From an uncultured bacterium (lineage in GTDB: Bacteria > Bacteroidota > Bacteroidia > Bacteroidales > Bacteroidaceae), in assembly GCA_905216025.1 (NCBI GenBank), contig CAJMSE010000001.1, forward strand, positions 62,001 to 126,000: DNA of 64,000 bases. Direction: 5' to 3'. Positions 16,739 to 24,242 of the stretch are shown here, one piece after another; the stretch's first letter is position 1, and each line of letters opens with the position of its first letter. Under the pieces are notes generated by a model, which was not told the origin of the DNA, did not search any database, and was given only the letters and a program-made list of their open reading frames with translations. A program made the position numbers and the translations under genes.

Positions 16739-16777
16739 CATTCATAACTTCTTTACCGGAACAAAAACAATAAGTAT

Positions 16778-17506
16778 ATGAAAGCATCTTACACATTCAC
16801 GGCCGCTAAAGGCGGGACTTCACTCCACGCAGCGGCATTGCGCCACGCGGCAATCATCGTACTCTTGCTCCTCTGCCACGGCCTTCAGGCACAGACGAAG
16901 AGCGTCTCCGTGCTCGGCGATTCCTACTCGACGTTCGAGGGATTCATCACCCCGCGCACCAACTATACATGGTATTATGCCAGTCCGGACCGCAAGAACA
17001 CCGACGTGAGCGACGTCAAGCAGACGTGGTGGCACCGCGTGGTGACCGCGCGCGGTTGGCGCCTGTGCACCAACAACTCGTTCTCGGGCTCTACGATATG
17101 CAACACCGGATACCGCGGCGAAGACTACAGCGACCGCTCGTTCATCACGCGCATGGACAATCTCGGATGCCCCGACATCATCTTCATCTTCGGAGCCACG
17201 AACGACAGCTGGGCCGGAGCGCCGATAGGCGAATATAAATATGACGGCATCACCCCCGCAGAGTTGTACACTTTCCGCCCCGCCATGGCGCGGCTGCTGA
17301 GCTACGTGAAAGACCGCTATCCTTCGACGGAGATTTATTTCCTGCTCAACGACGGGCTGAAGGAAGAGATAAACACATCCGTGAAGACGATATGCAGCCA
17401 CTACGGCGTGCGGTGCATCGAACTGAAAGGCATCGACAAGCAGAGCGGGCACCCCACGGTGAAGGGGCACGCCCAAATTGCCGGGCAGGTATGCGCCGCC
17501 CTTTAG
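16778..17506 (+). CDS. Secreted SGNH/GDSL-family esterase
   Basis: 242 residues. A basic N-terminus and hydrophobic stretch (AIIVLLLLCHGLQAQ) form a signal peptide cut near residue 39. Block I SVSVLGDSYSTF holds the nucleophile Ser, block III is IFGATND, and block V GHPTVKGH holds the catalytic Asp/His region (here HPTVKGH). Family members deacylate carbohydrates or lipids. It faces an AraC regulator gene that ends 10 bases away on the other strand. The substrate is unknown. Confidence 0.85.
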   Translation: MKASYTFTAAKGGTSLHAAALRHAAIIVLLLLCHGLQAQTKSVSVLGDSYSTFEGFITPRTNYTWYYASPDRKNTDVSDVKQTWWHRVVTARGWRLCTNNSFSGSTICNTGYRGEDYSDRSFITRMDNLGCPDIIFIFGATNDSWAGAPIGEYKYDGITPAELYTFRPAMARLLSYVKDRYPSTEIYFLLNDGLKEEINTSVKTICSHYGVRCIELKGIDKQSGHPTVKGHAQIAGQVCAAL

Positions 17507-17516
17507 AGACCGGCCG

Positions 17517-18350
17517 TCACTCTCTGTACTTCGTAGGGCTCATGCCCAGATGCTTCTGCACATACCGGCTGAAATATGCGGGCGAAGAGAAGTTAAACAT
17601 ATCCGATATGCGTACGAACGTGAGCGACTTGTCGCGGAGCATGCGCGAGATGTCGAGGATGGTGTATCGGTTTATCCAGTAGTTGGCAGCATAGCCGCTC
17701 ACCTTCTTCGACACTTCGGAAAGATACTTCGGCGTGACGCAGAGACGGTCGGCATAATAAGCCACCTCGCGGTTGGTGCGGTACGTTCCGTCTTCGAGCA
17801 TCGAGATAAACCGGTTCATGATGGATGCGTTCTGCCTGGATATGTCTTCCTCGCCATAGAGGTGCGAGTGGAAGTCGAAGAAGTCGAGGATGAGTATCTG
17901 CACCGAGGCTATGAGCAGTTCGCGGTGGAAGTGATGGCCGGTGCGGTGCAGGTGCTCCTCTATCATGGCGAAGTCGCGGCGGCAGACGGCCTGCATCTCC
18001 GGCGTGAGGTTCATAACGGGATTGAGGAAGAGCGATATCTGCCCCTTGGTTCCGTAGTTGCTCTGCGGCGTGCTGAGGTTCACGAAGTCGGGCGTGAGGT
18101 ATATCACCTTTATCCGGAAGTCGTCCGACAGCTCCATGCTCTCTATCAGCTTGCCCTTGCGCACTATCATCAGGTCACCCTCATGCAGCTCAAACTCCCT
18201 GCCGTTGAACACAAAACGGCATGAGCCTCCGGTGCACAGGGCATGCGCCAGATACTTCTCATAGTACTTCTCGCTGCAATACAGGTGATAGCGGTTGTCT
18301 TCCGTGAGATACAGTGAGTTGCTCACAATAACGTCTTTTCTTTCTTCCAT
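17517..18350 (-). CDS. AraC-family transcriptional regulator
   Basis: 277 residues. The N-terminal 150 residues form a cupin-like sensing domain (CTGGSCRFVFNGREFELHEGD). The C-terminal 100 residues carry two helix-turn-helix motifs, ending VRISDMFNFSSPAYFSRYVQ and GMSPTKYRE, the AraC signature. Its promoter is at 18381-18388. The target and ligand are unknown; the convergent SGNH gene is not an obvious target. Confidence 0.9.
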   Translation of the reverse strand: MEERKDVIVSNSLYLTEDNRYHLYCSEKYYEKYLAHALCTGGSCRFVFNGREFELHEGDLMIVRKGKLIESMELSDDFRIKVIYLTPDFVNLSTPQSNYGTKGQISLFLNPVMNLTPEMQAVCRRDFAMIEEHLHRTGHHFHRELLIASVQILILDFFDFHSHLYGEEDISRQNASIMNRFISMLEDGTYRTNREVAYYADRLCVTPKYLSEVSKKVSGYAANYWINRYTILDISRMLRDKSLTFVRISDMFNFSSPAYFSRYVQKHLGMSPTKYRE

Positions 18351-18380
18351 CCCATCCAGTCTTTTTTAGTCTGCCGTATG

Positions 18381-18388
18381 CAAAGATA
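18381..18388 (-). promoter_or_regulatory. -7 promoter element for the AraC gene
   Basis: The minus strand reads TATCTTTG, 31 bases before the start at 18350. Confidence 0.6.
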
Positions 18389-18511
18389 CACATTATTCAT
18401 ATATAAACAACATCCTGCACACCACATTTTACTTAAAAAACGTTATATGACAGGCCGCATGCCGGCACATGCGATATGACAAGGTGCACGACATATTTAG
18501 CAAGGAAAGCG

Positions 18512-18542
18512 TTGGGCGTTAAAGCGAAAAGTAGTACTTTTG
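18512..18542 (+). promoter_or_regulatory. -33/-7 promoter for the cyclophilin gene
   Basis: TTG at 18512-18514, 20 bases of spacer, then TACTTTTG at 18535-18542. This is close to the Bacteroidetes TTTG-N19-21-TAnnTTTG pattern and 33 bases before the ATG at 18575. Confidence 0.6.
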
Positions 18543-18574
18543 CAGCGATATACACTAACAGAATCAATGATACG

Positions 18575-19312
18575 ATGAAAGTAAGGATAAAGACAACTCT
18601 GGGCGACATCACCGTGCGCCTGTATGACGAGACTCCCCGCCACCGCGACAACTTCGTGAAGCTGGCAAGTGACGGATTCTACAACGGCACGCTGTTCCAC
18701 CGCGTCATCAAAGACTTCATGGTGCAGGGCGGCGACCCTGACTCGAAGGGTGCTCCGGCGGGCAAGCAGCTGGGCATCGGAGGCCCCGGATATACCATCA
18801 AGGCCGAGATAAACGGCAGCCTCATCCATAAGCGTGGCGCACTGGCTGCGGCGCGTCAGGGCGACGAGGTCAATCCGGAACGCGAGAGCAGCGGTTCGCA
18901 GTTCTACATCGTATGGGGACAGGTTTATAATGAAGGTCAGCTGCGTCAGTTTTCCAAGCAGATGGAGATGCAGCAGATGCAGCAGGCATTTAACACGCTG
19001 GCCGCACAGCACCGCGACGAGATAATGCAGATGCGCCGCGAGCGCAACCGCGCCGGACTTCAGGAACTTCAGGAGCGCCTTGCCGGAGAGGCTGAGGCAC
19101 AGGTGAAAGCAGCCGGAAGCGCCGGACTGACCGAGGAGCAAAAAGCTGTATACACCACAACCGGCGGCACGCCGCATCTTGACGGGCAATACACGGTGTT
19201 CGGAGAGGTTGAGGATGGACTCGACATCGTGGGGCAGATACAAAATGCTGCCACCGGACGAGGCGACCGGCCGGTAGAGGATATCGTGATAACGGAGTGC
19301 AAGGTGATTTGA
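18575..19312 (+). CDS. Peptidyl-prolyl cis-trans isomerase, cyclophilin type
   Basis: 245 residues from the ATG at 18575, just after the promoter at 18535; in-frame starts upstream lie before it. Core motifs are GTLFHRVIKDFMVQGGDP, the SSGSQFYIV active-site strand, and a C-terminal FGEVEDGLDIVGQIQ. Between the SQFYI strand and the YTVFGEV strand sits an inserted charged helical segment of about 80 residues (Met/Gln-rich QMEMQQMQQAF). No signal peptide, so it is cytoplasmic. It speeds prolyl isomerisation during folding. Confidence 0.9.
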   Translation: MKVRIKTTLGDITVRLYDETPRHRDNFVKLASDGFYNGTLFHRVIKDFMVQGGDPDSKGAPAGKQLGIGGPGYTIKAEINGSLIHKRGALAAARQGDEVNPERESSGSQFYIVWGQVYNEGQLRQFSKQMEMQQMQQAFNTLAAQHRDEIMQMRRERNRAGLQELQERLAGEAEAQVKAAGSAGLTEEQKAVYTTTGGTPHLDGQYTVFGEVEDGLDIVGQIQNAATGRGDRPVEDIVITECKVI

Positions 19313-19330
19313 GGCTGTGAGGTCTTAAGG

Positions 19331-19438
19331 TTATAAGGTTTTGAGGTTTGAGGTTATAAGGTTTTGAGGTTTGAGGTTATAAGGTTTTGAGGTTTGAGGT
19401 TATAAGGTTTTGAGGTTATAAGGTTTCGGGGTGTCAGG
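19331..19438. repeat. 23-bp tandem repeat between cyclophilin and exonuclease genes
   Basis: Three exact copies of a 23-base unit beginning TTATAAGGTTTTGAGGTTTG start at 19331, 19354 and 19377. A shortened copy follows at 19400-19415 and a diverged one at 19416-19438. Copy number is likely to vary between strains. No gene fits. Confidence 0.85.
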
Positions 19439-19473
19439 TTATAGGGTGATATTTCCACTTTAAGGCAGAACAG

Positions 19474-19971
19474 ATGAAAGATTTTGCAGCAATAGATTTC
19501 GAGACGGCAAACCAGCACCGCTCCAGCGTGTGCAGCGTCGGCGTGGTCGTTGTACGCGGCGGAGAGATAACAGACAGGTTCTACAGCCTCATCTATCCCC
19601 GCCCCGACTTCTTCACCGGCTTCACCACACGCGTGCACGGACTTACCATGCTGGACGTGGAGGACGCCCCACCCTTTCCCGATGTGTGGGCACGGATAGC
19701 CCCGCTCGTCGACGGTCTGCCGCTCGTGGCGCATAACAGTCCGTTTGACGAGGGTTGCCTTAAGGCCGTGTTCCATGAGTACAGGATGGACTACCCCGAC
19801 AGCTACCGCTTCCACTGCACATGCCGCGCATCGCGGAAAAAGCTCGGCTGCCAGCTGCCAAACCATCAGCTGCACACCGTGGCCAGCTACTGCGGCTACG
19901 ACCTGACACGCCATCACCACGCACTGGCCGATGCCGAGGCATGCGCGGCAATAGCAATGAAACTGCTATGA
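19474..19971 (+). CDS. DnaQ-like 3'-5' exonuclease (DEDDh)
   Basis: 165 residues with the DEDDh catalytic set: AAIDFETA (Asp8, Glu10), VAHNSPFDEG (Asp near 95), and HHALADAEA (His and Asp near 150-154). It resembles the epsilon proofreading subunit but is free-standing and short, as in RNase T-like or accessory exonucleases. It is followed at once by a glutaredoxin-like gene. Confidence 0.88.
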   Translation: MKDFAAIDFETANQHRSSVCSVGVVVVRGGEITDRFYSLIYPRPDFFTGFTTRVHGLTMLDVEDAPPFPDVWARIAPLVDGLPLVAHNSPFDEGCLKAVFHEYRMDYPDSYRFHCTCRASRKKLGCQLPNHQLHTVASYCGYDLTRHHHALADAEACAAIAMKLL

Positions 19972-20028
19972 AGAATGAAAAGACAGCAGTTAAAGAACAG
20001 AATGACTACTATAAATAATTATAAGACT

Positions 20029-20346
20029 ATGATAAAGATATTCGTAATGCAGACATGTCCCGACTGCGCCGGGATTAAAGAAACGGTAAAGGATGACCCG
20101 CGCTTCGAGACGATAGACATCGGCGCACACGTGAGAAACCTCAAGCAGTTTCTCGCACTACGCGACAGCTCGCCCGCCTTCGACGCCGCAAGGCGGAACG
20201 GCTCAGTGGGCATTCCATGCTTCGTGCTCGAAGACGGGAGCGTAACATTCTCGCCGGCCGATGCCCATCTGCCGGAACAGGCCGCAGACGGGCCGCACGA
20301 TGAGGCACAAGGCTCATCATGCAGCATCGACGGCAGCGGATGCTGA
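20029..20346 (+). CDS. Glutaredoxin-like protein
   Basis: About 105 residues from the ATG at 20029, where the fold starts (MIKIFVMQTCPDCAGI). The redox pair is in TCPDC (CxxC), and the cis-Pro loop is GSVGIPCFVLEDGS. The C-terminal tail is Ser/Cys-rich (SSCSIDGSGC), which is unusual and may bind metal or form disulfides. An in-frame ATG at 19975 would add 18 residues outside the fold. It is 58 bases after the exonuclease and probably co-transcribed. Confidence 0.75.
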   Translation: MIKIFVMQTCPDCAGIKETVKDDPRFETIDIGAHVRNLKQFLALRDSSPAFDAARRNGSVGIPCFVLEDGSVTFSPADAHLPEQAADGPHDEAQGSSCSIDGSGC

Positions 20347-20356
20347 GCCTTGCAGC

Positions 20357-20677
20357 TCAGTCTATCACCACTGCCGTGCCGCTCGTGGCCACCATAAGCA
20401 TCGAGCCGTTCTGACCGACGGTCTCGTAGTCGATATCTATTCCAACAATGGCATTGGCCCCGAGCGCCTCGGCCCGCTGCCGCATCTCGCGCAGCGAGGT
20501 TTCCTTACCCTCTATGAGCACTTTCTCATAACTGCCGCTGCGGCCGCCGAAAATATCGCGGACAGAGGCAAAAATGTCTTTCACGAAGTTTGCACCGATA
20601 ATGGTCTCGCCCGTCACCACACCCTTGTATTCGCGGATTGTGTGACCTTCGATTGATGGAGTTGTAGTCAGTATCAT
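20357..20677 (-). CDS. YbjQ/UPF0145 family protein
   Basis: 106 residues from the ATG at 20677: the conserved opening [35 protein letters not shown], and [15 protein letters not shown]. Members form pentamers and are sometimes labelled heavy-metal-binding; no function is proven that I know of. The -7 element at 20702-20709 supports this start over an in-frame ATG at 20704. Confidence 0.9.
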   Translation of the reverse strand: MILTTTPSIEGHTIREYKGVVTGETIIGANFVKDIFASVRDIFGGRSGSYEKVLIEGKETSLREMRQRAEALGANAIVGIDIDYETVGQNGSMLMVATSGTAVVID

Positions 20678-20701
20678 ATAATTATTGGTTTTACGATAAC
20701 A

Positions 20702-20709
20702 CAAAGGTA
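20702..20709 (-). promoter_or_regulatory. -7 promoter element for the YbjQ gene
   Basis: The minus strand reads TACCTTTG, 25 bases before the start at 20677. Confidence 0.55.
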
Positions 20710-20839
20710 GGCATTTATTCCGTTACGGCCAAACAACGGGCTGCAAAGATTTTCCCTGCAGGCATAGACATATTACGGATAGAGATACCTTTATTACTGA
20801 TTACACCAGCCACCATGCCTGCGGCAACGGAAAAAACGC

Positions 20840-20847
20840 TATCTTTG
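20840..20847 (+). promoter_or_regulatory. -7 promoter element for the AraC-type gene at 20875
   Basis: TATCTTTG followed by CAG, 28 bases before the ATG at 20875. It rules out the upstream in-frame start at 20815. Confidence 0.6.
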
Positions 20848-20874
20848 CAGCAGCAACAAGAACAGAAAGCAACA

Positions 20875-21780
20875 ATGGACAACAAGATACACAACATCGA
20901 GACGATAGCCGAGTACAACGACATGCTCGGCATAGAGACGCTTCATCCGCTTGTAAGCGTCATCGACCTGTCGAAGGCTAAGCGCGCAAGGCATCACCGC
21001 CACACGTTCGGTTTCTATGTGATATTCCTCAAAGAGGTGAAGTGCGGCGACATCATCTACGGCCGCCGGCGCTACGACTACCAGGAGGGCACGGTGGTAT
21101 GCCTCGCCCCGGGACAGGTCATCGGCATCGAAGACAACGGCGAGACATTCCAGCCGAAGGGCTGGGCTCTCTGCTTCCACCCCGACCTTATCCGCGGCAC
21201 GTCGCTCGGCAGCCACATCAAGGAGTACACCTTCTTCTCGTACGAGGTAAACGAGGCATTGCACCTGTCGCAGAAGGAGCGGGACATATTCACCGACTGC
21301 CTGAGCAAGATCAGCCACGAGCTCGACCATGCCATAGACCGTCTGAGCCGGCGCCTCATCTCGACAAACATCGAACTGCTGCTCGATTACTGCCTGCGGT
21401 TCTACGAACGCCAGTTCATCACGCGCGGCAACGTAAACAACGACATACTGGCACGCTTCGAGAGCCTGCTCAACGGATATTTCGACAATGGGCAGGCAAG
21501 AACCGTGGGCCTGCCCACCGTGAAATGGTGCGCCTCGGAGCTGTGCCTCTCGCCCAACTACTTCGGCGACCTTATCAAGAAGGAGACCGGAAAGACGGCC
21601 CAGGAGCACATACAGCTGAAGCTGATAAGCAGCGCCAAGGAGAAGATAATGAATCCGGAACTGTCTATCTCGCAGGTGTCGTATGAACTGGGATTCCAAT
21701 ATCCCCAGCACTTCACGCGCATGTTCAAGAAAATCGTCGGCATGACACCGAACGAATACCGTGAAAGCGTGACGGTATAG
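20875..21780 (+). CDS. AraC-family transcriptional regulator
   Basis: 301 residues. The N-terminal sensing domain carries RARHHRHTFGFYVIFLKEV and FQPKGWALCFHPD. The C-terminal double helix-turn-helix runs from CASELCLSPNYFGDLIKKET to ISQVSYELGFQYPQHFTRMF and ends GMTPNEYRESV. The intact MATE pump starts 128 bases downstream on the same strand with its own promoter and is a candidate target. The inducer is unknown. Confidence 0.9.
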   Translation: MDNKIHNIETIAEYNDMLGIETLHPLVSVIDLSKAKRARHHRHTFGFYVIFLKEVKCGDIIYGRRRYDYQEGTVVCLAPGQVIGIEDNGETFQPKGWALCFHPDLIRGTSLGSHIKEYTFFSYEVNEALHLSQKERDIFTDCLSKISHELDHAIDRLSRRLISTNIELLLDYCLRFYERQFITRGNVNNDILARFESLLNGYFDNGQARTVGLPTVKWCASELCLSPNYFGDLIKKETGKTAQEHIQLKLISSAKEKIMNPELSISQVSYELGFQYPQHFTRMFKKIVGMTPNEYRESVTV

Positions 21781-21831
21781 AGAAAAACGCTGCGAAAGCA
21801 CGCTTTATTCTTTTTTATCCATAAATAGTGT

Positions 21832-21839
21832 TACCTTTG
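21832..21839 (+). promoter_or_regulatory. -7 promoter element for the intact MATE gene
   Basis: TACCTTTG followed by CAG, 69 bases before the ATG at 21908. It places the start at 21908 and not at the in-frame start at 21863. Confidence 0.55.
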
Positions 21840-21907
21840 CAGTCCAAACCGATGCTTAAGGGTTGCGGCATCGGGATATATACATATTTTATATAAGGAA
21901 TACGGAC

Positions 21908-23302
21908 ATGCAATCGGTTCTCTCTTTCTTTGCGAAATACAAGGAGCAGTACAGGCAAAACCTGATGCTCGCATTCCCTGTGGTGCTGACCCAGCTCGGA
22001 CAGATTCTCACACAGGTCGTAGACAACCTCATGGTAGGCAACTATGGCGGCGATGCCCCTGAGCCGCTGGCCGCCGTGTCGTTCGGCGGGTCGGTATACA
22101 TGCTGCTCTTCTTGGCATCCATCGGCATGGCTCTCGGCCTGACACCGCTCATCGGCGAACTTTATGTGCAGGGCGACCGCAAGCGCTCAGCAGCCCTGCT
22201 TCAGAACGGAGCGCTGTTCTACATACTCCTCGGCCTGCTTGTCTCGGCATTCCAGTATGCCACCATCCCCTTGCTCTACAGGCTCAGGCAGCCTGCCGAG
22301 GTGGTGGCGATGGCCATCCCCTACTACCGCATGCTGATAATGAGCATGCCATTCGTCATGCTCTTCTTCGTCTTCAAGCAGTTTCTCGAGGGCGTGGGAA
22401 ACACCAAGGCTGAGCTTGCCGTCACCATAGTGGCCAACCTTGCCAACTGCATCTTCAACTATATCTTTATCTACGGGCACTTCGGATTCAGAGAGATGGG
22501 CGTCGAAGGCGCCGGCCTCGGCACGCTGCTGGCACGCATCATAGCCTCCGTGCTGATAACGGCCTACTTCATCCGGCGCGCAGATTACCGTGCATACATC
22601 AAAGACTTTGACTTCCGCCTCTTCTCGCTCCGCGACATCCGGCGCCTGCTGTGCATGGGCCTGCCCATCTCGGCGCAGATGTTTCTCGAATCGTCGGCAT
22701 TCATCGGGACGAGCATCATGATGGGATGGTTCGGCAAGGAGGCCATGAGTGCCAACCAGATAACCGGCACACTGAGCAACAGCGCGTTCATGATAGTGCT
22801 GTCGATAGGTGCTGCCACGACCATACGCACGTCGCACTGCTACGGCCGCCGCGACACCCGCGAACTGGCCATGGCCGTGAAAGCGTCATACCACCTCGTG
22901 CTGGCATGGAACGCTCTGGCGGCTGTGGTGTTCATCTCGCTGTGTGGTTTCCTGCCCACGCTGTTCACCACGAACGCCGAGGTCATCAGCATCGCCTCCA
23001 CCCTGTTTGTGTTCACGGCCTTCTTCCAGCTGTCCGACGGCCTGCAGAACGTGTCGGTCGGCGTGCTCCGCGGCATCCAGGATGTCAAGATCATCATGCC
23101 GATAGCCTTCATCGCCTACTGGCTGCTCAACCTTCCCGTAGGCTACCTCTTCGCCTTCACGCTCGGCATGGGGCCGCAAGGCTTCTATATCGGATATGTG
23201 GTGGGGCTCTCCGTCGCCGCCGTGCTGCTCATCTTCCGCATACGCCGAAGGATAAGGGCTTTGGCGGAAAGGTTCGGAAAGAAGCAGGAGACAGGGATAT
23301 AG
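21908..23302 (+). CDS. MATE-family cation/multidrug efflux transporter
   Basis: About 464 residues in 12 predicted membrane helices, from the ATG at 21908. NorM-like features are QLGQILTQVVDNLMVG in helix 1, GMALGLTPLIGELYVQ, and the second-half counterpart LPISAQMFLESSAFIGTSIM. It exports cationic drugs or metabolites in exchange for Na+ or H+. The upstream AraC gene may regulate it. It has no frameshift, unlike the MATE gene at 12253. Confidence 0.9.
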   Translation: MQSVLSFFAKYKEQYRQNLMLAFPVVLTQLGQILTQVVDNLMVGNYGGDAPEPLAAVSFGGSVYMLLFLASIGMALGLTPLIGELYVQGDRKRSAALLQNGALFYILLGLLVSAFQYATIPLLYRLRQPAEVVAMAIPYYRMLIMSMPFVMLFFVFKQFLEGVGNTKAELAVTIVANLANCIFNYIFIYGHFGFREMGVEGAGLGTLLARIIASVLITAYFIRRADYRAYIKDFDFRLFSLRDIRRLLCMGLPISAQMFLESSAFIGTSIMMGWFGKEAMSANQITGTLSNSAFMIVLSIGAATTIRTSHCYGRRDTRELAMAVKASYHLVLAWNALAAVVFISLCGFLPTLFTTNAEVISIASTLFVFTAFFQLSDGLQNVSVGVLRGIQDVKIIMPIAFIAYWLLNLPVGYLFAFTLGMGPQGFYIGYVVGLSVAAVLLIFRIRRRIRALAERFGKKQETGI

Positions 23303-23338
23303 ATTTTCGTCAGTTCTCAAAGACACTTAGCTCAGCTT

Positions 23339-23382
23339 TCAAAAACACTTTTGATAGCTGGCACAAACGCATTTGAAAGCAA
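23339..23382 (+). repeat. Dispersed 44-base intergenic repeat, copy 1
   Basis: Begins TCAAAAACACTTTTGATAGC and ends TTTGAAAGCAA. It matches the reverse complement of 43872-43915 at 41 of 44 positions by eye. Confidence 0.8.
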
Positions 23383-23633
23383 TCATAACACATCGGCGGG
23401 CAACCGATTGCACCGTCAAACGCTACCGATTACACCATCAAAACGCCTCCGCGACAGCATCGGAAGCCACTCCCCGCAACGGCGGCAGCAGGCGGCAACG
23501 GAACAGCCCGTTTACGGCCGCATCACGGAGCGGCAGGCGCCGGATTGGGCGCAATAACCCGTTTCAAGACCACTAATAAGCGGCTTTTTTATAAAAAAAT
23601 CCAAAATTATTTCCTTTTAACGCTGAAAATCAG

Positions 23634-23641
23634 TATATTTG
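23634..23641 (+). promoter_or_regulatory. -7 promoter element for the HU gene
   Basis: TATATTTG followed by CACT, 67 bases before the ATG at 23708. Confidence 0.6.
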
Positions 23642-23707
23642 CACTCCGATTAAAGAGAGTGTAAAAATATATTATAAACAATCATCTATCTCATAAAAAA
23701 ACAAAGG

Positions 23708-23983
23708 ATGACAAAAGCAGACATTATCAATAAGATCGTAGAAGACACGGGACTCAGCAAGAGAGACGTAGCCACTACTATTGAAGCATTCATGGAAGAG
23801 ATACGCCAGAGCCTTTCAAGCCGGAAGGAAGACGTATTCCTGCGCGGATTCGGCAGCTTCATCGTGAAGCACAGAGCCCAGAAGACAGCCCGCAACATCT
23901 CGAAGAACACCACTATCGTGATTGAGGCTCACGACTTCCCGGGATTCAAGCCGGCCAAGAGCTTCATCGAGAAAATGAAGTAA
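23708..23983 (+). CDS. HU-family DNA-binding protein
   Basis: 91 residues of the HU/IHF fold: TKADIINKIVEDTGLSKRDV, the VFLRGFGSFIVKHRAQKTAR beta arm with the family RxxRNP-like region (here RNISKNTT), and FKPAKSFIEK at the end. It bends and compacts DNA. It heads a probable transcript with the small basic peptide and RNase G genes downstream. Confidence 0.93.
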   Translation: MTKADIINKIVEDTGLSKRDVATTIEAFMEEIRQSLSSRKEDVFLRGFGSFIVKHRAQKTARNISKNTTIVIEAHDFPGFKPAKSFIEKMK

Positions 23984-24023
23984 TCAACAATAATAATAAT
24001 ATTAAAATTTAAAATCTGAAGTT

Positions 24024-24113
24024 ATGCCTAACGGAAAGAAAAAGAAGGGCCACAAGATGGCTACTCACAAGCGTAAAAAGAGATTAAGAAAGAACAGACA
24101 TAAGAGCAAGTAA
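24024..24113 (+). CDS. 29-residue very basic small protein between HU and RNase G
   Basis: A short frame, MPNGKKKKGHKMATHKRKKR and then LRKNRHKSK, with about half of its residues Lys or Arg. It starts 40 bases after the HU stop and has a clear ATG. I recall near-identical peptides at this position in other Bacteroidetes, before the RNase G gene, but cannot check. The composition resembles small ribosomal proteins (bTHX, bL34 class) and it may bind rRNA, but it is not the known bTHX sequence. A function is inferred only. Confidence 0.75.
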   Translation: MPNGKKKKGHKMATHKRKKRLRKNRHKSK

Positions 24114-24154
24114 GCAAACGCAGACTGCTGTAAGTCTATTCGGAAAAAGTAATG

Positions 24155-24200
24155 AAGGGAGTGTGTCAATGAAGTCCGCACGGACTTTGGCACACCCTTT
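24155..24200 (+). promoter_or_regulatory. Long hairpin in the RNase G leader
   Basis: AAGTCC-gcac-GGACTT forms the tip, extended by GTGTG/CACAC and AAGGG/CCCTT with small bulges, spanning 24155-24200. A short CTATTTAT follows. It could be a weak terminator after the small basic gene or a processing/autoregulation site in the RNase G mRNA. Confidence 0.55.
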
Positions 24201-24242
24201 CTATTTATGAAACAAAACGAGAAACAATCAGAATTGTAAGAA

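Larger units (their letters stand above)
23303..23707. other. Intergenic region between MATE and HU genes
   Basis: 405 bases without a convincing gene. The left third holds a dispersed repeat (23339-23382) also found at 43872-43915. The middle has several ACCGATTRCACC-like short repeats (about 23402-23445). The right end holds the HU promoter at 23634. Confidence 0.6.
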
